DNA of 64,000 nucleotides from CAZFBA01 sp964517135 (GTDB lineage Bacteria; Cyanobacteriota; Vampirovibrionia; JBFMGH01): contig CAZFBA010000020.1 in assembly GCA_964517135.1 (NCBI GenBank), positions 1 to 64,000 on the forward strand, in the 5' to 3' direction. This document shows positions 24,818 to 33,522 of this stretch, piece by piece; position 1 is the first letter of the stretch, and each line of letters opens with the position of its first letter. The notes beneath the pieces were generated by a model. That model made no database searches and was not told the DNA's origin. It saw nothing but the letters and a program-made list of their open reading frames with translations. Both the position numbers and the translations under genes were made by a program.

Positions 24818-25991
24818 ATGGATTGTTCTGACAGCAGGTATAATTATTCAAACTATATTAGGGGGTATATATGCCTGGAGTTCTTTTGTACCCTCACTAA
24901 AATATGATTATGGGCTGACTAACAGTGAATGCGGTATGATTTTTGGTGCCATGATTGCTACCTTTTCCATTGCAATGATACCTGCTGGCCGTTTGCTTAA
25001 AAAGTTCCCGCCGGCTTTCATTGCCGGCACAGGAGCCATATTATTCTTATCAGGGTATGTTCTGGCTTCGTTTTCACAGGGCAACTTTTATCTGCTTCTT
25101 TTAAGCTTGAGCCTGATTTGTGGAACCGGTATCGGGTTTGGTTATGTCGTACCTTTAACAGTTGGCATGAAATGGTTTCCTGATCATAAAGGCCTGATAA
25201 CCGGTGTATCTGTTGCTGGTTTTGGCCTGGGTGCACTTCTGTTAAGCTTTTTTGTTGATTACCTGCTTAACACATTACATTTTAATGTGCTCTATATTTT
25301 TAGACTGACAGGTTTAATATTTGGCTCCATAGCCATTATAAGCGCTCTTTTTATGAGTGAACCTGAACAGGATAAAAACAGAATTGACGATACAGGTAAA
25401 ATTGAACTTATGCCTTATCTTAAATCAGGCCTTTTCTGGCTTATTTGCCTTGGTATGTTTGCAGGGACTTTTGCCGGACTCATTACTATCAGTAAACTGA
25501 AACCGCTTGCCTTAAGTTATGGTTTATCCGACAATTTTGCAGTATGGGTTATTTCAGTTTTTGCTTTAGGCAATGCTACCGGCCGTATTCTATGGGGACG
25601 TATTCATGATAAATTTAATTCAAACAAAACAATAATTATGTCTTTATTGTTTCTGGGGCTTTCACTAATACCGTTGTTTTTCAAGTTATCTGCTGCGTCT
25701 TCATTAATTTTTACTTTTATTAGCGGCATTGGTTTTGGAAGTTGTTTTGTTGTATACGCCTCTTCCATTGTTCAATATTATGGTATAGATTGTTTTCCAA
25801 GGCTTTACCCTGTATGTTTTTTGGGGTATGGTCTGGCAGGCTTAACAGGCCCTGCTGTTGGAGGATGGATTGTTGATTTATCAGGCTTTTACGGAAGCGC
25901 TATTTTATTGAGTATTTCAATAGTCCTGATTGCTCTAATTATCATTGCTTTTGGACTCAATAATATCAGGTTGCCATCAAAAGGCAACTGA
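24810..25991 (+). CDS. MFS transporter of the oxalate/formate antiporter (OFA) family
   Basis: The 393-residue protein has twelve predicted transmembrane helices. The N-terminal segment GGIYAWSSFVPSL carries the family GxxYxWS pattern of OFA transporters (oxalate/formate exchange, lactate uptake and related monocarboxylates). The MFS motif in loop 2-3 reads PAGRLLKKF, and helix 5 has GFGLGALLLSF. The second half retains GRILWGRIHDKF between helices 8 and 9. It is the second gene of an operon with the winged-helix regulator. The substrate is probably a small organic anion; which one cannot be told. Confidence 0.85.
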   Translation: MNKWIVLTAGIIIQTILGGIYAWSSFVPSLKYDYGLTNSECGMIFGAMIATFSIAMIPAGRLLKKFPPAFIAGTGAILFLSGYVLASFSQGNFYLLLLSLSLICGTGIGFGYVVPLTVGMKWFPDHKGLITGVSVAGFGLGALLLSFFVDYLLNTLHFNVLYIFRLTGLIFGSIAIISALFMSEPEQDKNRIDDTGKIELMPYLKSGLFWLICLGMFAGTFAGLITISKLKPLALSYGLSDNFAVWVISVFALGNATGRILWGRIHDKFNSNKTIIMSLLFLGLSLIPLFFKLSAASSLIFTFISGIGFGSCFVVYASSIVQYYGIDCFPRLYPVCFLGYGLAGLTGPAVGGWIVDLSGFYGSAILLSISIVLIALIIIAFGLNNIRLPSKGN

Positions 25992-26033
25992 TTATAGAGA
26001 TAGTGGGTCGGGTTTTGCTCCTCAAATTAAATT

Positions 26034-26058
26034 AAAAAAGGCACCTGTGATGCCTTTT
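26034..26058 (+). terminator. Terminator after the OFA transporter gene
   Basis: AAAAGGCA and TGCCTTTT form an eight-base-pair stem around a seven-base loop, with A-rich and T-rich flanks that could work in both directions. It lies about 45 bases after the stop codon at 25991. Confidence 0.55.
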
Positions 26059-26269
26059 AGGATACTTGTAATAATGGCTAAACAATAACTGGTGGGTTAC
26101 GAAATCTTTTATATTGAAACTCTTATAATTAAAACATAGCAGGATATTACCATCAATACCTCTAATTGGGTAAATACTCATACTATTTTGCTACCAATTG
26201 ACAAATTTTAGTCACACTGAAATTGTTTCAGCATCTTTGAAGCTACTTGTCTCAGATCCTTCACTGTGC

Positions 26270-26390
26270 TCAGGATGAAACAAAAGTTCTAAAGAGGCTA
26301 ATACCACCGGAGTGCACTTAGTGCACTCCTGAGAGTCTTTTATTTCATACTAATTCAGGCATTCAATAAACTATTATTGCGAGGAGGGCT
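26270..26390. repeat. R2 repeat with covarying hairpin, copy 1
   Basis: The unit reads AGGATGAAACAAAAG, TCTAAAGAGGCTAATA, a hairpin GGAGTGCAC-TTA-GTGCACTCC, then TTTTATTT and TTCAGGCATTCAATAAACTA. The copy at 36153-36270, in opposite orientation, matches throughout except that the hairpin stem is GGAGCGAAC/GTTCGCTCC. Two base pairs change in a compensatory way. Confidence 0.7.
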
Positions 26391-26642
26391 TTTAGTTCGA
26401 CGTGGCACAGTCACTCCCCACCCCTGAAACCCTCCTTTAGCGAGTGAACAGAAGGTATAAATATAGCAACCCTTGCCTGAGCAAGCGAATGAAAACTTGA
26501 GTGAGCGTGCGAAGACAGAAAAGCAATTTTAGTCCAGTGCGGTCACGCACCCCGAATTGATGGGCGAGCGGGTTGGGAACTTGCTGTGGCGAAGCCCGAA
26601 AAATCCCCTACAAATAGATCCTTCGCTTCGCTCAGGTTCCTC
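26391..26642. other. GC-richer composite non-coding stretch
   Basis: This continues from R2 up to the glutamine amidotransferase gene and is visibly richer in G and C than its surroundings. It includes fragments such as GCGAGGAGGGCTTTTAG, GAGCAAGCGAATGAAAAC and ATCCTTCGCTTCGCTCAGG. The last also occurs degenerate at 26255-26275 and inverted at 36093-36110. No open frame spans it. It looks like a pile-up of short repeats rather than a gene. Confidence 0.45.
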
Positions 26643-27341
26643 TTATAATTCAGGGTTAGAAAGGTTATTAAAAAGTATATGAAAATAACGCTTCAAGGGT
26701 AAAAGATGTTGATAGCCATTGCGAATAGTATTCTGTGTCTGAATATATTTACCTGGCACTATTTCATTGCTGCAATTATCAAGCATTTTTTCAATACTTT
26801 CCCGGGTATATTCAAGATGAAACTGAATGCCTGAAACATTGCCCGGATATTCAAAAGCCTGAATTTTAGTGGCTTCAGAATAAGCAAGGTTCACCGCATT
26901 TTCAGGCAGGTCAAAAGTATCACCATGCCAGTGAAAGACCATAAAAGTTTCTGGCAGGCCGTCAAAAATATTAGATTCCAGCCCTCCTTCAGTAAGGGTT
27001 ACAGGCAGCCATCCAATTTCTTTGTCAGTATTTTTATAGACTTTAGCCCCGAGAACATCTGCAATTAGCTGTGCTCCAAGGCATATGCCAGTAACCTTTT
27101 TGCCTTTTTCTATAGCTTCTTCGATAAAAATTTTCTCTGCAACCAGCCAGGGATACTTCTTGTCTTCATACACACTCATCGGGCCGCCAAGTATAATCAG
27201 CCAGTCAATATCATCCACTGGTGGCAGCGTATCATCCTTAAAAAAAGCTGTTTTAGATATATTAAAATCGTATTGAAGAACTGCAGGCTCAATATTTGCA
27301 AGGTCTTCAAAAGGTACATGCTGAAAATAATGAATTTTCAT
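26643..27341 (-). CDS. Class I glutamine amidotransferase-like protein
   Basis: The 232-residue protein has the fold and motifs of stand-alone class I GATases resembling the GMP synthase glutaminase domain. The nucleophile elbow is GICLGAQLIA (Cys near residue 94), the catalytic His-Glu motif is IQFHLEYT, and LIILGGPMSVYED precedes them. An HWHGDTFDLP segment is typical of this subfamily. Such proteins act on gamma-glutamyl bonds, in some cases cleaving gamma-glutamylated polyamines or peptides. The ATG follows AGGAG by five bases. A gamma-glutamyltransferase exists at 60614, but no functional link can be shown. Confidence 0.82.
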   Translation of the reverse strand: MKIHYFQHVPFEDLANIEPAVLQYDFNISKTAFFKDDTLPPVDDIDWLIILGGPMSVYEDKKYPWLVAEKIFIEEAIEKGKKVTGICLGAQLIADVLGAKVYKNTDKEIGWLPVTLTEGGLESNIFDGLPETFMVFHWHGDTFDLPENAVNLAYSEATKIQAFEYPGNVSGIQFHLEYTRESIEKMLDNCSNEIVPGKYIQTQNTIRNGYQHLLPLKRYFHILFNNLSNPEL

Positions 27342-28043
27342 AGGGTCTCCTGATATGCCGGAGTTTAAAACTATTCATAATGTCAGTTAATTTTATATTA
27401 CTAAAAACATACTTGAAAAAGTAGAAGTTGCTGCAAGATCCCTGATCAATAAAAGGATACAGCATAAAGGCAAGAAGCCATACCCCAGAGGGCATATCTT
27501 CTAAAAATAGGCATAATGATCTATATCTATTTAAGATGTATGACTCAACGAACTATTAATGTGTTCATATATAATAAAGATATAAAACACATAGCTGTAA
27601 TTATTAAGAAGTGTCTTCATTAAAACCCTCAAACTTATAGTTTGTCTTAGCACACAACGATAATGGTTGTTAGCTGTTCATAAAACGGCTTTACCTCTAA
27701 GATCGTGCCTGATGATTGTACCTTAAATACGGGTATAGCTTATTTAACAAATATTTGAGAGAGATAGAGAATTATTAACAGGTTCATCTAACACTATTTA
27801 ATAGTATAACTTACCTGATATGGAGGTGATGGTTAAACCAGAATCTTTTATCATAGACGAGTGCATAATTTAATTTTTTTCGGATTATGCAAGAGCCTTT
27901 TATTACAGTCAATAGAGGTGTTTTTCTATAGAAAGCCTTCTATAACTGCATTAGTAGTGGTTTTTCTGTAATGCTGAAGTCAATATTTAGCGGCTTAAAA
28001 ATTTAACATCATCGTTAGAGGTCTTTGAAAAGGAGAGAGATTT
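27342..28043. other. 700-base intergenic region, no gene seen
   Basis: No credible gene was found on either strand. A stretch at 27427-27452 (GTTGCTGCAAGATCCCTGAT) is repeated near 62352 (GTTGCTGCAAGAGCCGTGAT). Near 27868 the sequence GTGCATAATTTAATTTTTTT resembles an R1 terminus. A strong-looking GGAGGTG at 27822-27828 abuts an ATG but opens only a 14-codon frame. The long 5' region before the 28044 gene may be an untranslated leader. Confidence 0.4.
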
Positions 28044-28406
28044 ATGGATTTTTGCGGACTTCAACAACATCAAAGCCAGTTAATTCAACAAATGGGTAAG
28101 TATAACAATGCGGCTGAAGAGTATAATCTTATGAAGTTAGTCTCTCAGTATCGCAATGCTATTAACAGCGCTGAAAACCCTGAAGAAGCCAGAAGCTTTG
28201 CGGCAAAACTCGAAGGAGTTCTTGCACAGCAAGGCAAAGGCCTCGGTGATATAAGCGGTATCAACAGCGCAAAACTAAACGACAATGCAATAGCCAACCC
28301 CCTTGCTAATGGTGCGAAGCCAGCGGGTGGATGTAAATCCTGCCATGGCTGCGGCGCCTGCGGTAAGAAAGCCCACCAGGGAAAAGCTCTTGACCTAAGA
28401 GCATAA
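28044..28406 (+). CDS. Small protein with C-terminal Cys/Gly-rich knuckle
   Basis: The 120-residue protein has a helical N-terminal two thirds, rich in Gln, Glu and Ala and probably coiled coil, and a C-terminal motif GGCKSCHGCGACGKK with CxxC-x2-C-x2-C spacing. That spacing could bind zinc or an iron-sulfur cluster. There is no signal peptide. AAAGGAGAG lies eight bases before the ATG. The gene has its own clear terminator at 28499. I do not recognise the family. The high-quality ribosome-binding site, the isolated unit and the Gly/Cys tail suggest a well-expressed small protein. Confidence 0.65.
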   Translation: MDFCGLQQHQSQLIQQMGKYNNAAEEYNLMKLVSQYRNAINSAENPEEARSFAAKLEGVLAQQGKGLGDISGINSAKLNDNAIANPLANGAKPAGGCKSCHGCGACGKKAHQGKALDLRA

Positions 28407-28498
28407 ATATTAAAGCATTCATCATCTACCCACAGTGCCCTTCAACCGTATGGCTTCTTGCTTGCGGGATATTGTGACCATGAGATCCACTGACGGTC

Positions 28499-28525
28499 TG
28501 AGGCTTTTAGCCTCTTTTTCTTTTT
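28499..28525 (+). terminator. Intrinsic terminator after the Cys-rich small gene
   Basis: GAGGC-TTTTA-GCCTC (28500-28514) is followed by TTTTTCTTTTT. It lies about 93 bases after the stop codon. The 92 bases between stop and hairpin have no recognised feature. Confidence 0.75.
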
Positions 28526-28575
28526 GTGTATGTTGACAATGATAAATGATCTATATTTTGGAAACTCTGATTAAT

Positions 28576-28754
28576 AAGATCAGTGCATAACTTAAAAATT
28601 TTTCGATTTTCAAAAATTTTAAAAGTGAAGATATGGGTTGAACGAGCAGGCGTAGCCTGCGAGGGAAACCCCATAAATTCCTTTAGGGTGGGCGGGATCT
28701 GGGTTTTGAAAATCGAAAACAAAAAATCTATTGTTATAGTTATGCATTAGTCTT
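28576..28754. mobile_element. R1 MITE-like element, copy B, inserted in an R4 repeat
   Basis: The 179-bp element begins AAGATCAGTGCATAACTT and ends ATAGTTATGCATTAGTCTT, nearly perfect terminal inverted repeats. Inner arms TTTTCGATTTTCAAA and TTTGAAAATCGAAAA add to the symmetry. The middle has a hairpin GCAGGC-GTA-GCCTGC. The insertion splits an R4 copy (28561-28575 and 28755-28832) between CTCTGATTAAT and TTAATTAAG. Comparison with intact R4 (CTCTGATTAATTAAG) shows TTAAT duplicated at the junction, as expected for transposition. Confidence 0.75.
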
Positions 28755-28857
28755 TTAATTAAGAAATTACAGATTCCAGCAAAAACAGCGATATTTCTTG
28801 AATCTGAGAACCTTTAAATTATTCAGGGATCTTTTTTGAATATTTAAGCTTCTTTAA

Positions 28858-29787
28858 CTATAACTCATTTATATAAATGGGCTTATGGCCGCTATAAGTA
28901 TCTTTTAAATAGATGATAAAGATTAATTCTGTTATTTTTAAGGGTTGAATATTTATAATCAACCTGTCAACAATACAATGCATTAGATAAAAGCCCCTGC
29001 CCGAAGTATCAAGTATGTTTGTACCGGTAACATTACGTTCAAGCCAGTATAAAACATCGTCTCTGGTGAGGTTGCCTGAATGATCTGTGATAGAAATGCC
29101 CAGTTTTTCTTTGTCCCAGCCGTAATGAATCTCTATAGAATCTTCGCTGTCAAGCTTTTGAACTATATCTCCACGTTCATATTTTCTTTGACCACTGAGT
29201 GTTCTGGGAGCATGATAGAGTGCATTGGTGATAGCCTCTAATAGTGCTATACACAGAAGTTCTATATTAGGAACATTGAGAGATATCATACATTCCCTTA
29301 AAATAGACTGAATTTTTGCTATAGAATCAGAGCCATCAATAATATAGCTATTAAGCTCACTGCCTTTTTCAAGGTGGTTTGATAGACCAAGTAAATATTT
29401 TTCAGGCATCAGCAAGCCATTAATGACTTTTGAAAGCTCATTAAAGTTAAATGGAGCAGTTTTAACAATAATATTTGATACCCCTTTTTCACGTGTTAGC
29501 TTTAGATAGTCTTCAACCTTATAGGCTGTAATCATAGCCGTTCTGGTTTCCGGGTAAAGCCTGTGTACTTTTTCTACCAGGTCAAAGCCTGATTCTTCAG
29601 GCATATTAATATCTATGATAGCAAGATCATAAGCAGATTTTTGCATTAAATTGAGTGCAGCAGCTGCGCTCTCTGCTGAATCCACTGTCAGTTTGCATTC
29701 TGCTTTATGAAACCGGGTTAAATAGTTTACCAGGTTCTTTCTTATTACTTCATCATCATCAACGATAATTAGATTATAAGTTTTCAT
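28858..29787 (-). CDS. Response regulator with RsbW-like ATPase output domain
   Basis: Residues 1-120 are a receiver domain with the acidic pocket Asp10-12 and phospho-acceptor Asp59 (IIDINMP). The C-terminal 170 residues form a GHKL ATPase of the anti-sigma (RsbW/SpoIIAB) kind. The N-box is LLEAITNALYHA, the G1 box is ITDHSG, and GRGFYLMHCIVDRL matches the family GRGLxLI segment. Such a fusion would let phosphorylation control a serine kinase or sigma-binding module. It is the last gene of the operon whose first gene encodes a sigma factor, so partner-switching control of that sigma factor is a reasonable inference. It follows the histidine kinase gene by four bases. Confidence 0.82.
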   Translation of the reverse strand: MKTYNLIIVDDDEVIRKNLVNYLTRFHKAECKLTVDSAESAAAALNLMQKSAYDLAIIDINMPEESGFDLVEKVHRLYPETRTAMITAYKVEDYLKLTREKGVSNIIVKTAPFNFNELSKVINGLLMPEKYLLGLSNHLEKGSELNSYIIDGSDSIAKIQSILRECMISLNVPNIELLCIALLEAITNALYHAPRTLSGQRKYERGDIVQKLDSEDSIEIHYGWDKEKLGISITDHSGNLTRDDVLYWLERNVTGTNILDTSGRGFYLMHCIVDRLIINIQPLKITELIFIIYLKDTYSGHKPIYINEL

Positions 29788-29791
29788 GTTT

Positions 29792-30931
29792 TTATTCCAG
29801 ATTCATGGGTAATATTACAATGAATTCGCTGCCTTCATTGACAGTACTGTTGACTTTAATTTTGCCTCCGTGTCTTTCTACGATGCGGTGGCTTATACTG
29901 AGGCCCAGCCCTGTGCCGCCAATACCTGCTTTGGTAGTAAAGAAAGGTGTAAACAGTTGATTAAGATTTGAATGGGGTATTCCGCAACCATTATCACATA
30001 TAGCAATTCTGACGTATTTCTTTTCTGTTGTGCAGTTAATATTGATTTCAGGGTTTTCTGGTGAGGCTTCAGCAGCATTTTTAAGTATATTATAGATAAC
30101 CTGCTGTATTTTGAGTTTATCGCAATTTAATTTTATCTCTAAAGGGCAGTTAATATTTATTTTTGCCCCTGTGAAAACGTGCTGTGATCTTGTAATATCA
30201 AGTGTTTCCTGAAGCAACTGAAAGAGAATGCAGTGTTCAAGGTCGAGTTTTTCTCTTTTAGAATAGTTTAAAAGGCCACCAACAAGTCGTGCTGACCTGA
30301 CAGTATTAAGTTTTATGTGCTCTATCTCGCTTAAAGAGTATGTAAGAGAATCTAGAAGGGCATTAAAATCTTCAGGTTCAAGGTTGTGCCTTGCCTCTTT
30401 CAGGCTCTGAATAATTGAAGTAAGGCTGCTTTCTGCCAGCTGTGCGCTCATAGAGATGCCAGAGATAGGGTTATTAAGCTCATGGGCAATACCAGAAATC
30501 ATTGTGCCGATGGCAGCAAGGTTTTTAAACTGAAACAGCTCATCTTGCATTGCTTTAATGGTGTCAAGCTTTTTCAGGTCTGAAGTTTTATCTATTAAAG
30601 ATATAAAATAAACCTGATTCTGCTCTTCAGGATCAGCCGGCGAGCTTGAACAGAGATACATTTCAATATATATTAGTCTTGAATGTTCTCTTACAAAAAG
30701 GTCTTTCTTTTCGTTATAAAGTGGAACATTTATCAGTCTTGATTTTAGTGCATCAAGATAGTCTGGCAGGTCTGAGATGTGATCAATTTTAGAATATAGA
30801 TTAAGCATTTTTCTAGCATAATCGTTAATATATAAAACCTGTCGCTTTGAATTTATTGCCATAAAGCCAATAGGAACATTTTTACAGATTTTTTCGCAGT
30901 ATTCATTCATATTTAAGTGCTTCAAATTCAC
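29792..30931 (-). CDS. PAS-domain sensor histidine kinase
   Basis: The 379-residue protein is soluble. An N-terminal PAS domain (about residues 15-115, GFMAINSKRQVLYINDYAR) is followed by a HisKA domain with the phospho-acceptor His150 in GIAHELNNPISG. The HATPase domain shows its N-box (NILKNAAEAS), G1 (DNGCGIP) and the GTGLGLSI box. It therefore senses a cytoplasmic signal and phosphorylates a receiver, most likely the one encoded four bases downstream. It overlaps the upstream unknown gene by 29 bases. No membrane segment is present, so the signal is probably internal (ligand, redox or energy state). Confidence 0.9.
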   Translation of the reverse strand: MNLKHLNMNEYCEKICKNVPIGFMAINSKRQVLYINDYARKMLNLYSKIDHISDLPDYLDALKSRLINVPLYNEKKDLFVREHSRLIYIEMYLCSSSPADPEEQNQVYFISLIDKTSDLKKLDTIKAMQDELFQFKNLAAIGTMISGIAHELNNPISGISMSAQLAESSLTSIIQSLKEARHNLEPEDFNALLDSLTYSLSEIEHIKLNTVRSARLVGGLLNYSKREKLDLEHCILFQLLQETLDITRSQHVFTGAKININCPLEIKLNCDKLKIQQVIYNILKNAAEASPENPEININCTTEKKYVRIAICDNGCGIPHSNLNQLFTPFFTTKAGIGGTGLGLSISHRIVERHGGKIKVNSTVNEGSEFIVILPMNLE

Positions 30932-31787
30932 TGTAGCTCACCATGGCACTGAGAGAGTGGTTGTTATCCATTCTTCTGCCAATAACGAGATAGGCAAAGT
31001 TTTTATCTGGTGTTTGTTGTTTTTTTGGCCTGAAGGTAAAATAGACTTTTTTTGAGTTAGTGTCATATTTCAAGTTTTGAATATTCTTGATATCAAGTTT
31101 ATTATAAACAGAAGAAATTTTAACGATACGTTTATGCACCTTTGTTTTTTCAGCGAGAAGTTTTTTAAACACATCAAGTTCTTTTTCGTTATAAAGAAGC
31201 AGTTTGACGGGTTTTCTTTCGATGGGCAGATTTGTAGGAAAAGCCTCGCTTCGTTTTTTAATTATGGGTTTAATAGAGATAATTTCTTCTATGAATTGTG
31301 GTAGAGGAAATTTATCTATATTTACCGGACGAAATTGTGGTCTATCGATAGTGAAATCCTTTGCACTGCCAAAACGAGGAAAGAAAAGCAGGTCTTCAAA
31401 GGCTGATACTGTGCAGAAAATACCTTCTGGCAGCATATATTTCATCTTTAAAGGTATATTGAACTCTGTAAACCTTTTTATTTGTAGTATGTTTGAAATA
31501 CCGGGGGTGAGGGCACCTATATTGAGGTTAAAATCTTTTAATTCGTTCTCAATTTTTTTTATTAGTACGTAAATAGCCCTGCAAGATCTTATGTTAAGTT
31601 CTTGCTGTTGTTGAAACAAAAGCTCATGACACGGTGCTTTCTCATCGGGTATTTTTAAAGAGTATGTATTTGCACCTTTGAGAGATGTTTTGACTGTATC
31701 GTGTGTATCTTTAGAAATGTCTTTAAAGAGCTTTTGATAAGAATTTAAGAGTTCTTTTAATCTTGTTTTGATTGATTTTGTTGACAT
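30903..31787 (-). CDS. Hypothetical protein in sigma-kinase operon
   Basis: This 294-residue protein is not recognised. It is hydrophilic, Lys-rich and without signal peptide or membrane helix; the first 110 residues look helical, the remainder mixed. It lies between another unknown gene (overlap 31 bases) and the histidine kinase gene (overlap 29 bases), so it is produced from the same message as the sigma factor and two-component proteins. By position it may be a regulator or adaptor of that system. There is no Cys cluster or nucleotide-binding motif. Confidence 0.6.
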   Translation of the reverse strand: MSTKSIKTRLKELLNSYQKLFKDISKDTHDTVKTSLKGANTYSLKIPDEKAPCHELLFQQQQELNIRSCRAIYVLIKKIENELKDFNLNIGALTPGISNILQIKRFTEFNIPLKMKYMLPEGIFCTVSAFEDLLFFPRFGSAKDFTIDRPQFRPVNIDKFPLPQFIEEIISIKPIIKKRSEAFPTNLPIERKPVKLLLYNEKELDVFKKLLAEKTKVHKRIVKISSVYNKLDIKNIQNLKYDTNSKKVYFTFRPKKQQTPDKNFAYLVIGRRMDNNHSLSAMVSYSEFEALKYE

Positions 31788-32320
31788 ATAAGTTCCAGTG
31801 CCCTGTTAACTCTAGAGAGTGGTTCATCGATATCCATTGTGTTGCCGGCATCAGCGAGAATTTTCAGTGTATTTTTAATTTCTTCATCTTCAATTTTGTA
31901 TGCTGATGTAAACTGAACTCTAATGGGGTTAGAGTTAGAGGATGCTTGAACAAGGTATTCACGTTCTTTAATCTTGATATATTCACCCTGGGCAGTGAGT
32001 GGTGGAGATTTTGTCAGTGATATCCTCACTACCAGAACTTTATTCTGAAATTTGTTCTCTAATACTTGTTCATCCTGTACTATAAGCAGGTTAAAAGGTG
32101 ATGTAATGGATTTTATGAGGCTTTCAGAGATGACATCGATTTTAATATATTTATCCAGCACGTCGCCGTATAGCACCTGCTGGACCCTTGTAGGTGTAAT
32201 GGGTTCAGAGTATCTAAATTCCAGTGGAAAGCCTCTGGTGTCACAGACCATTATGCCGCCCGAATAAGAGCTGGCTCCGGAGGAAGCAAAGCCCAGAAAA
32301 GCCAGTTTAATATCATCCAC
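31757..32320 (-). CDS. Hypothetical protein directly following the sigma factor gene
   Basis: The 187-residue protein is not recognised. It is soluble with a start rich in Gly and Ser (LGFASSGASSYSGGIM) and an alternating beta pattern through about residue 140, then a helical C-terminus. The segment GGIMVCDTRGFPLEFRYSEP resembles a roadblock-like or sensory fold only superficially. It overlaps the sigma factor gene by eight bases and the next unknown gene by 31, so its amount is tied to both. A role as sigma antagonist or adaptor is possible but is pure inference from context. Confidence 0.6.
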   Translation of the reverse strand: MDDIKLAFLGFASSGASSYSGGIMVCDTRGFPLEFRYSEPITPTRVQQVLYGDVLDKYIKIDVISESLIKSITSPFNLLIVQDEQVLENKFQNKVLVVRISLTKSPPLTAQGEYIKIKEREYLVQASSNSNPIRVQFTSAYKIEDEEIKNTLKILADAGNTMDIDEPLSRVNRALELICQQNQSKQD

Positions 32321-33125
32321 TTAATTTACTCCTTAATCTCATTATTGCCTGAGCGTGCAGCTGGCATACTCTTGATTCTGAAACAGATATGACCTGGCCG
32401 ATTTCTTTTAATGTCATATTTTCGTGGTAATAGAGAGCGATGACCATCTTTTCTCTTTCTGGAAGAGAGCCAATAGCTTTAGACAGATTGCCTTTAAGTT
32501 CCAGTGATTCATATTCTGCCTGCGGATCAGGGCTTTCTCTGTCTTCTATAGTATCTATGAGAGAGGTTGTGCCCTGGCTGCTTGATGCGTCTCTTGATTC
32601 ATCCAGTGATAACATGAGATTGCTGCTTTCAGATATCAGTTGATTTAGTTTATGTTTGGGTATATTGAGTTCTTCTGCTATTTCAATTTCTGTTGGTTGT
32701 CTGCCGAGTTTTTGTTCGAGTTTTGCGATAGCTTCTTGAAGTTCTTTGGTGCGTTTTCTTACGCCTCTTGGCACCCAGTCTTGGCTGCGAAGGTTGTCTA
32801 TAATTGCCCCTCTGATCCTTGTTATGGCGTATGTTTCAAATTTCAGGCCTCTTTTAGGGTCAAACCGGTCAACGGCTTCTATCAGGCCTTCTATTCCATA
32901 CCCCATTAAATCATCATTGTTAATGCTAACGGGAAGTGATATTACCAGGCGTCCCACGACGTATTTTACCAGGTGTATGTAGTGGAGAATTATTTTTTCT
33001 CTCAATTTTTTTCTGTGTTTGGCTTCACTGAAAATATTCCAGAGATCTGAAATTTCACTTTCAGATAGCCGGTGAGATTTTTTCTGTTCTGTGTTACCTG
33101 AATTTTGTTGTTTTGATTTATTCAT
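32313..33125 (-). CDS. RNA polymerase sigma factor, FliA/WhiG-like (sigma-28 type)
   Basis: The 270-residue protein has sigma-70 regions 2, 3 and 4. Region 2 includes LIEAVDRFDPKRGLKFETYAITRIRGAI, and DWVPRGVRKRTKEL marks region 3, both characteristic of the FliA/WhiG/SigF group. Region 4 has the helix-turn-helix MTLKEIGQVISVSESRVCQLHAQA. Region 1.1 is absent. This group controls flagellar, developmental or stress genes and is commonly held by an anti-sigma factor. No flagellar gene is in the window. It heads the five-gene operon ending with an RsbW-like ATPase. A 397-base leader and promoter region lies upstream. Confidence 0.9.
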   Translation of the reverse strand: MNKSKQQNSGNTEQKKSHRLSESEISDLWNIFSEAKHRKKLREKIILHYIHLVKYVVGRLVISLPVSINNDDLMGYGIEGLIEAVDRFDPKRGLKFETYAITRIRGAIIDNLRSQDWVPRGVRKRTKELQEAIAKLEQKLGRQPTEIEIAEELNIPKHKLNQLISESSNLMLSLDESRDASSSQGTTSLIDTIEDRESPDPQAEYESLELKGNLSKAIGSLPEREKMVIALYYHENMTLKEIGQVISVSESRVCQLHAQAIMRLRSKLSG

Positions 33126-33181
33126 AAGCTTTAAAATATTTGAGTATAAGCATTGAAGCGAATTAGTTTGCTGTTGTTATT

Positions 33182-33211
33182 ATTATCTATTATTTTAGTC
33201 ATATTTGACAA
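33182..33211 (-). promoter_or_regulatory. Candidate promoter for the sigma factor operon
   Basis: On the minus strand TTGTCA (33206-33211) is followed after 18 bases by GATAAT (33182-33187), leaving a leader of about 50 nt before the sigma start. The rest of 33126-33522 is AT-rich with no gene and no terminator recognised. Confidence 0.4.
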
Positions 33212-33522
33212 TAGATGAGATCTTTAATGGTATTGAGTATTGTTAGAACAACCGGATTATTTTATAGTTTAACGTAAAGCCAGCAAGATAAAAATCTATT
33301 TTAATTGAAATTCACTTAAATATATTAAAAAAAATTAAAAAATACTGCATATAGATGACAGGTTGAACTTTTGTTTTCATATAATATTGCTTATATCTTA
33401 TAGCAGATAAAAACACCCTTTAAAAAGCTCAACAAAACGGCATTTTGATTTCAGGCTGATATAAAAGAAGCAGATAGCAGGTAAGAAGTTATAAGAATAA
33501 GTATCAGACTAAAAAAAATACT

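Noticed and set aside
27829..27873. A 14-codon ORF immediately after GGAGGTG
   Set aside because: The Shine-Dalgarno abuts the ATG with no spacing and the ORF ends within an R1-like terminus.
28858..33125. Flagellar operon
   Set aside because: The sigma factor is FliA/WhiG-like, but no flagellar or chemotaxis gene is present, so no flagellar role is claimed.
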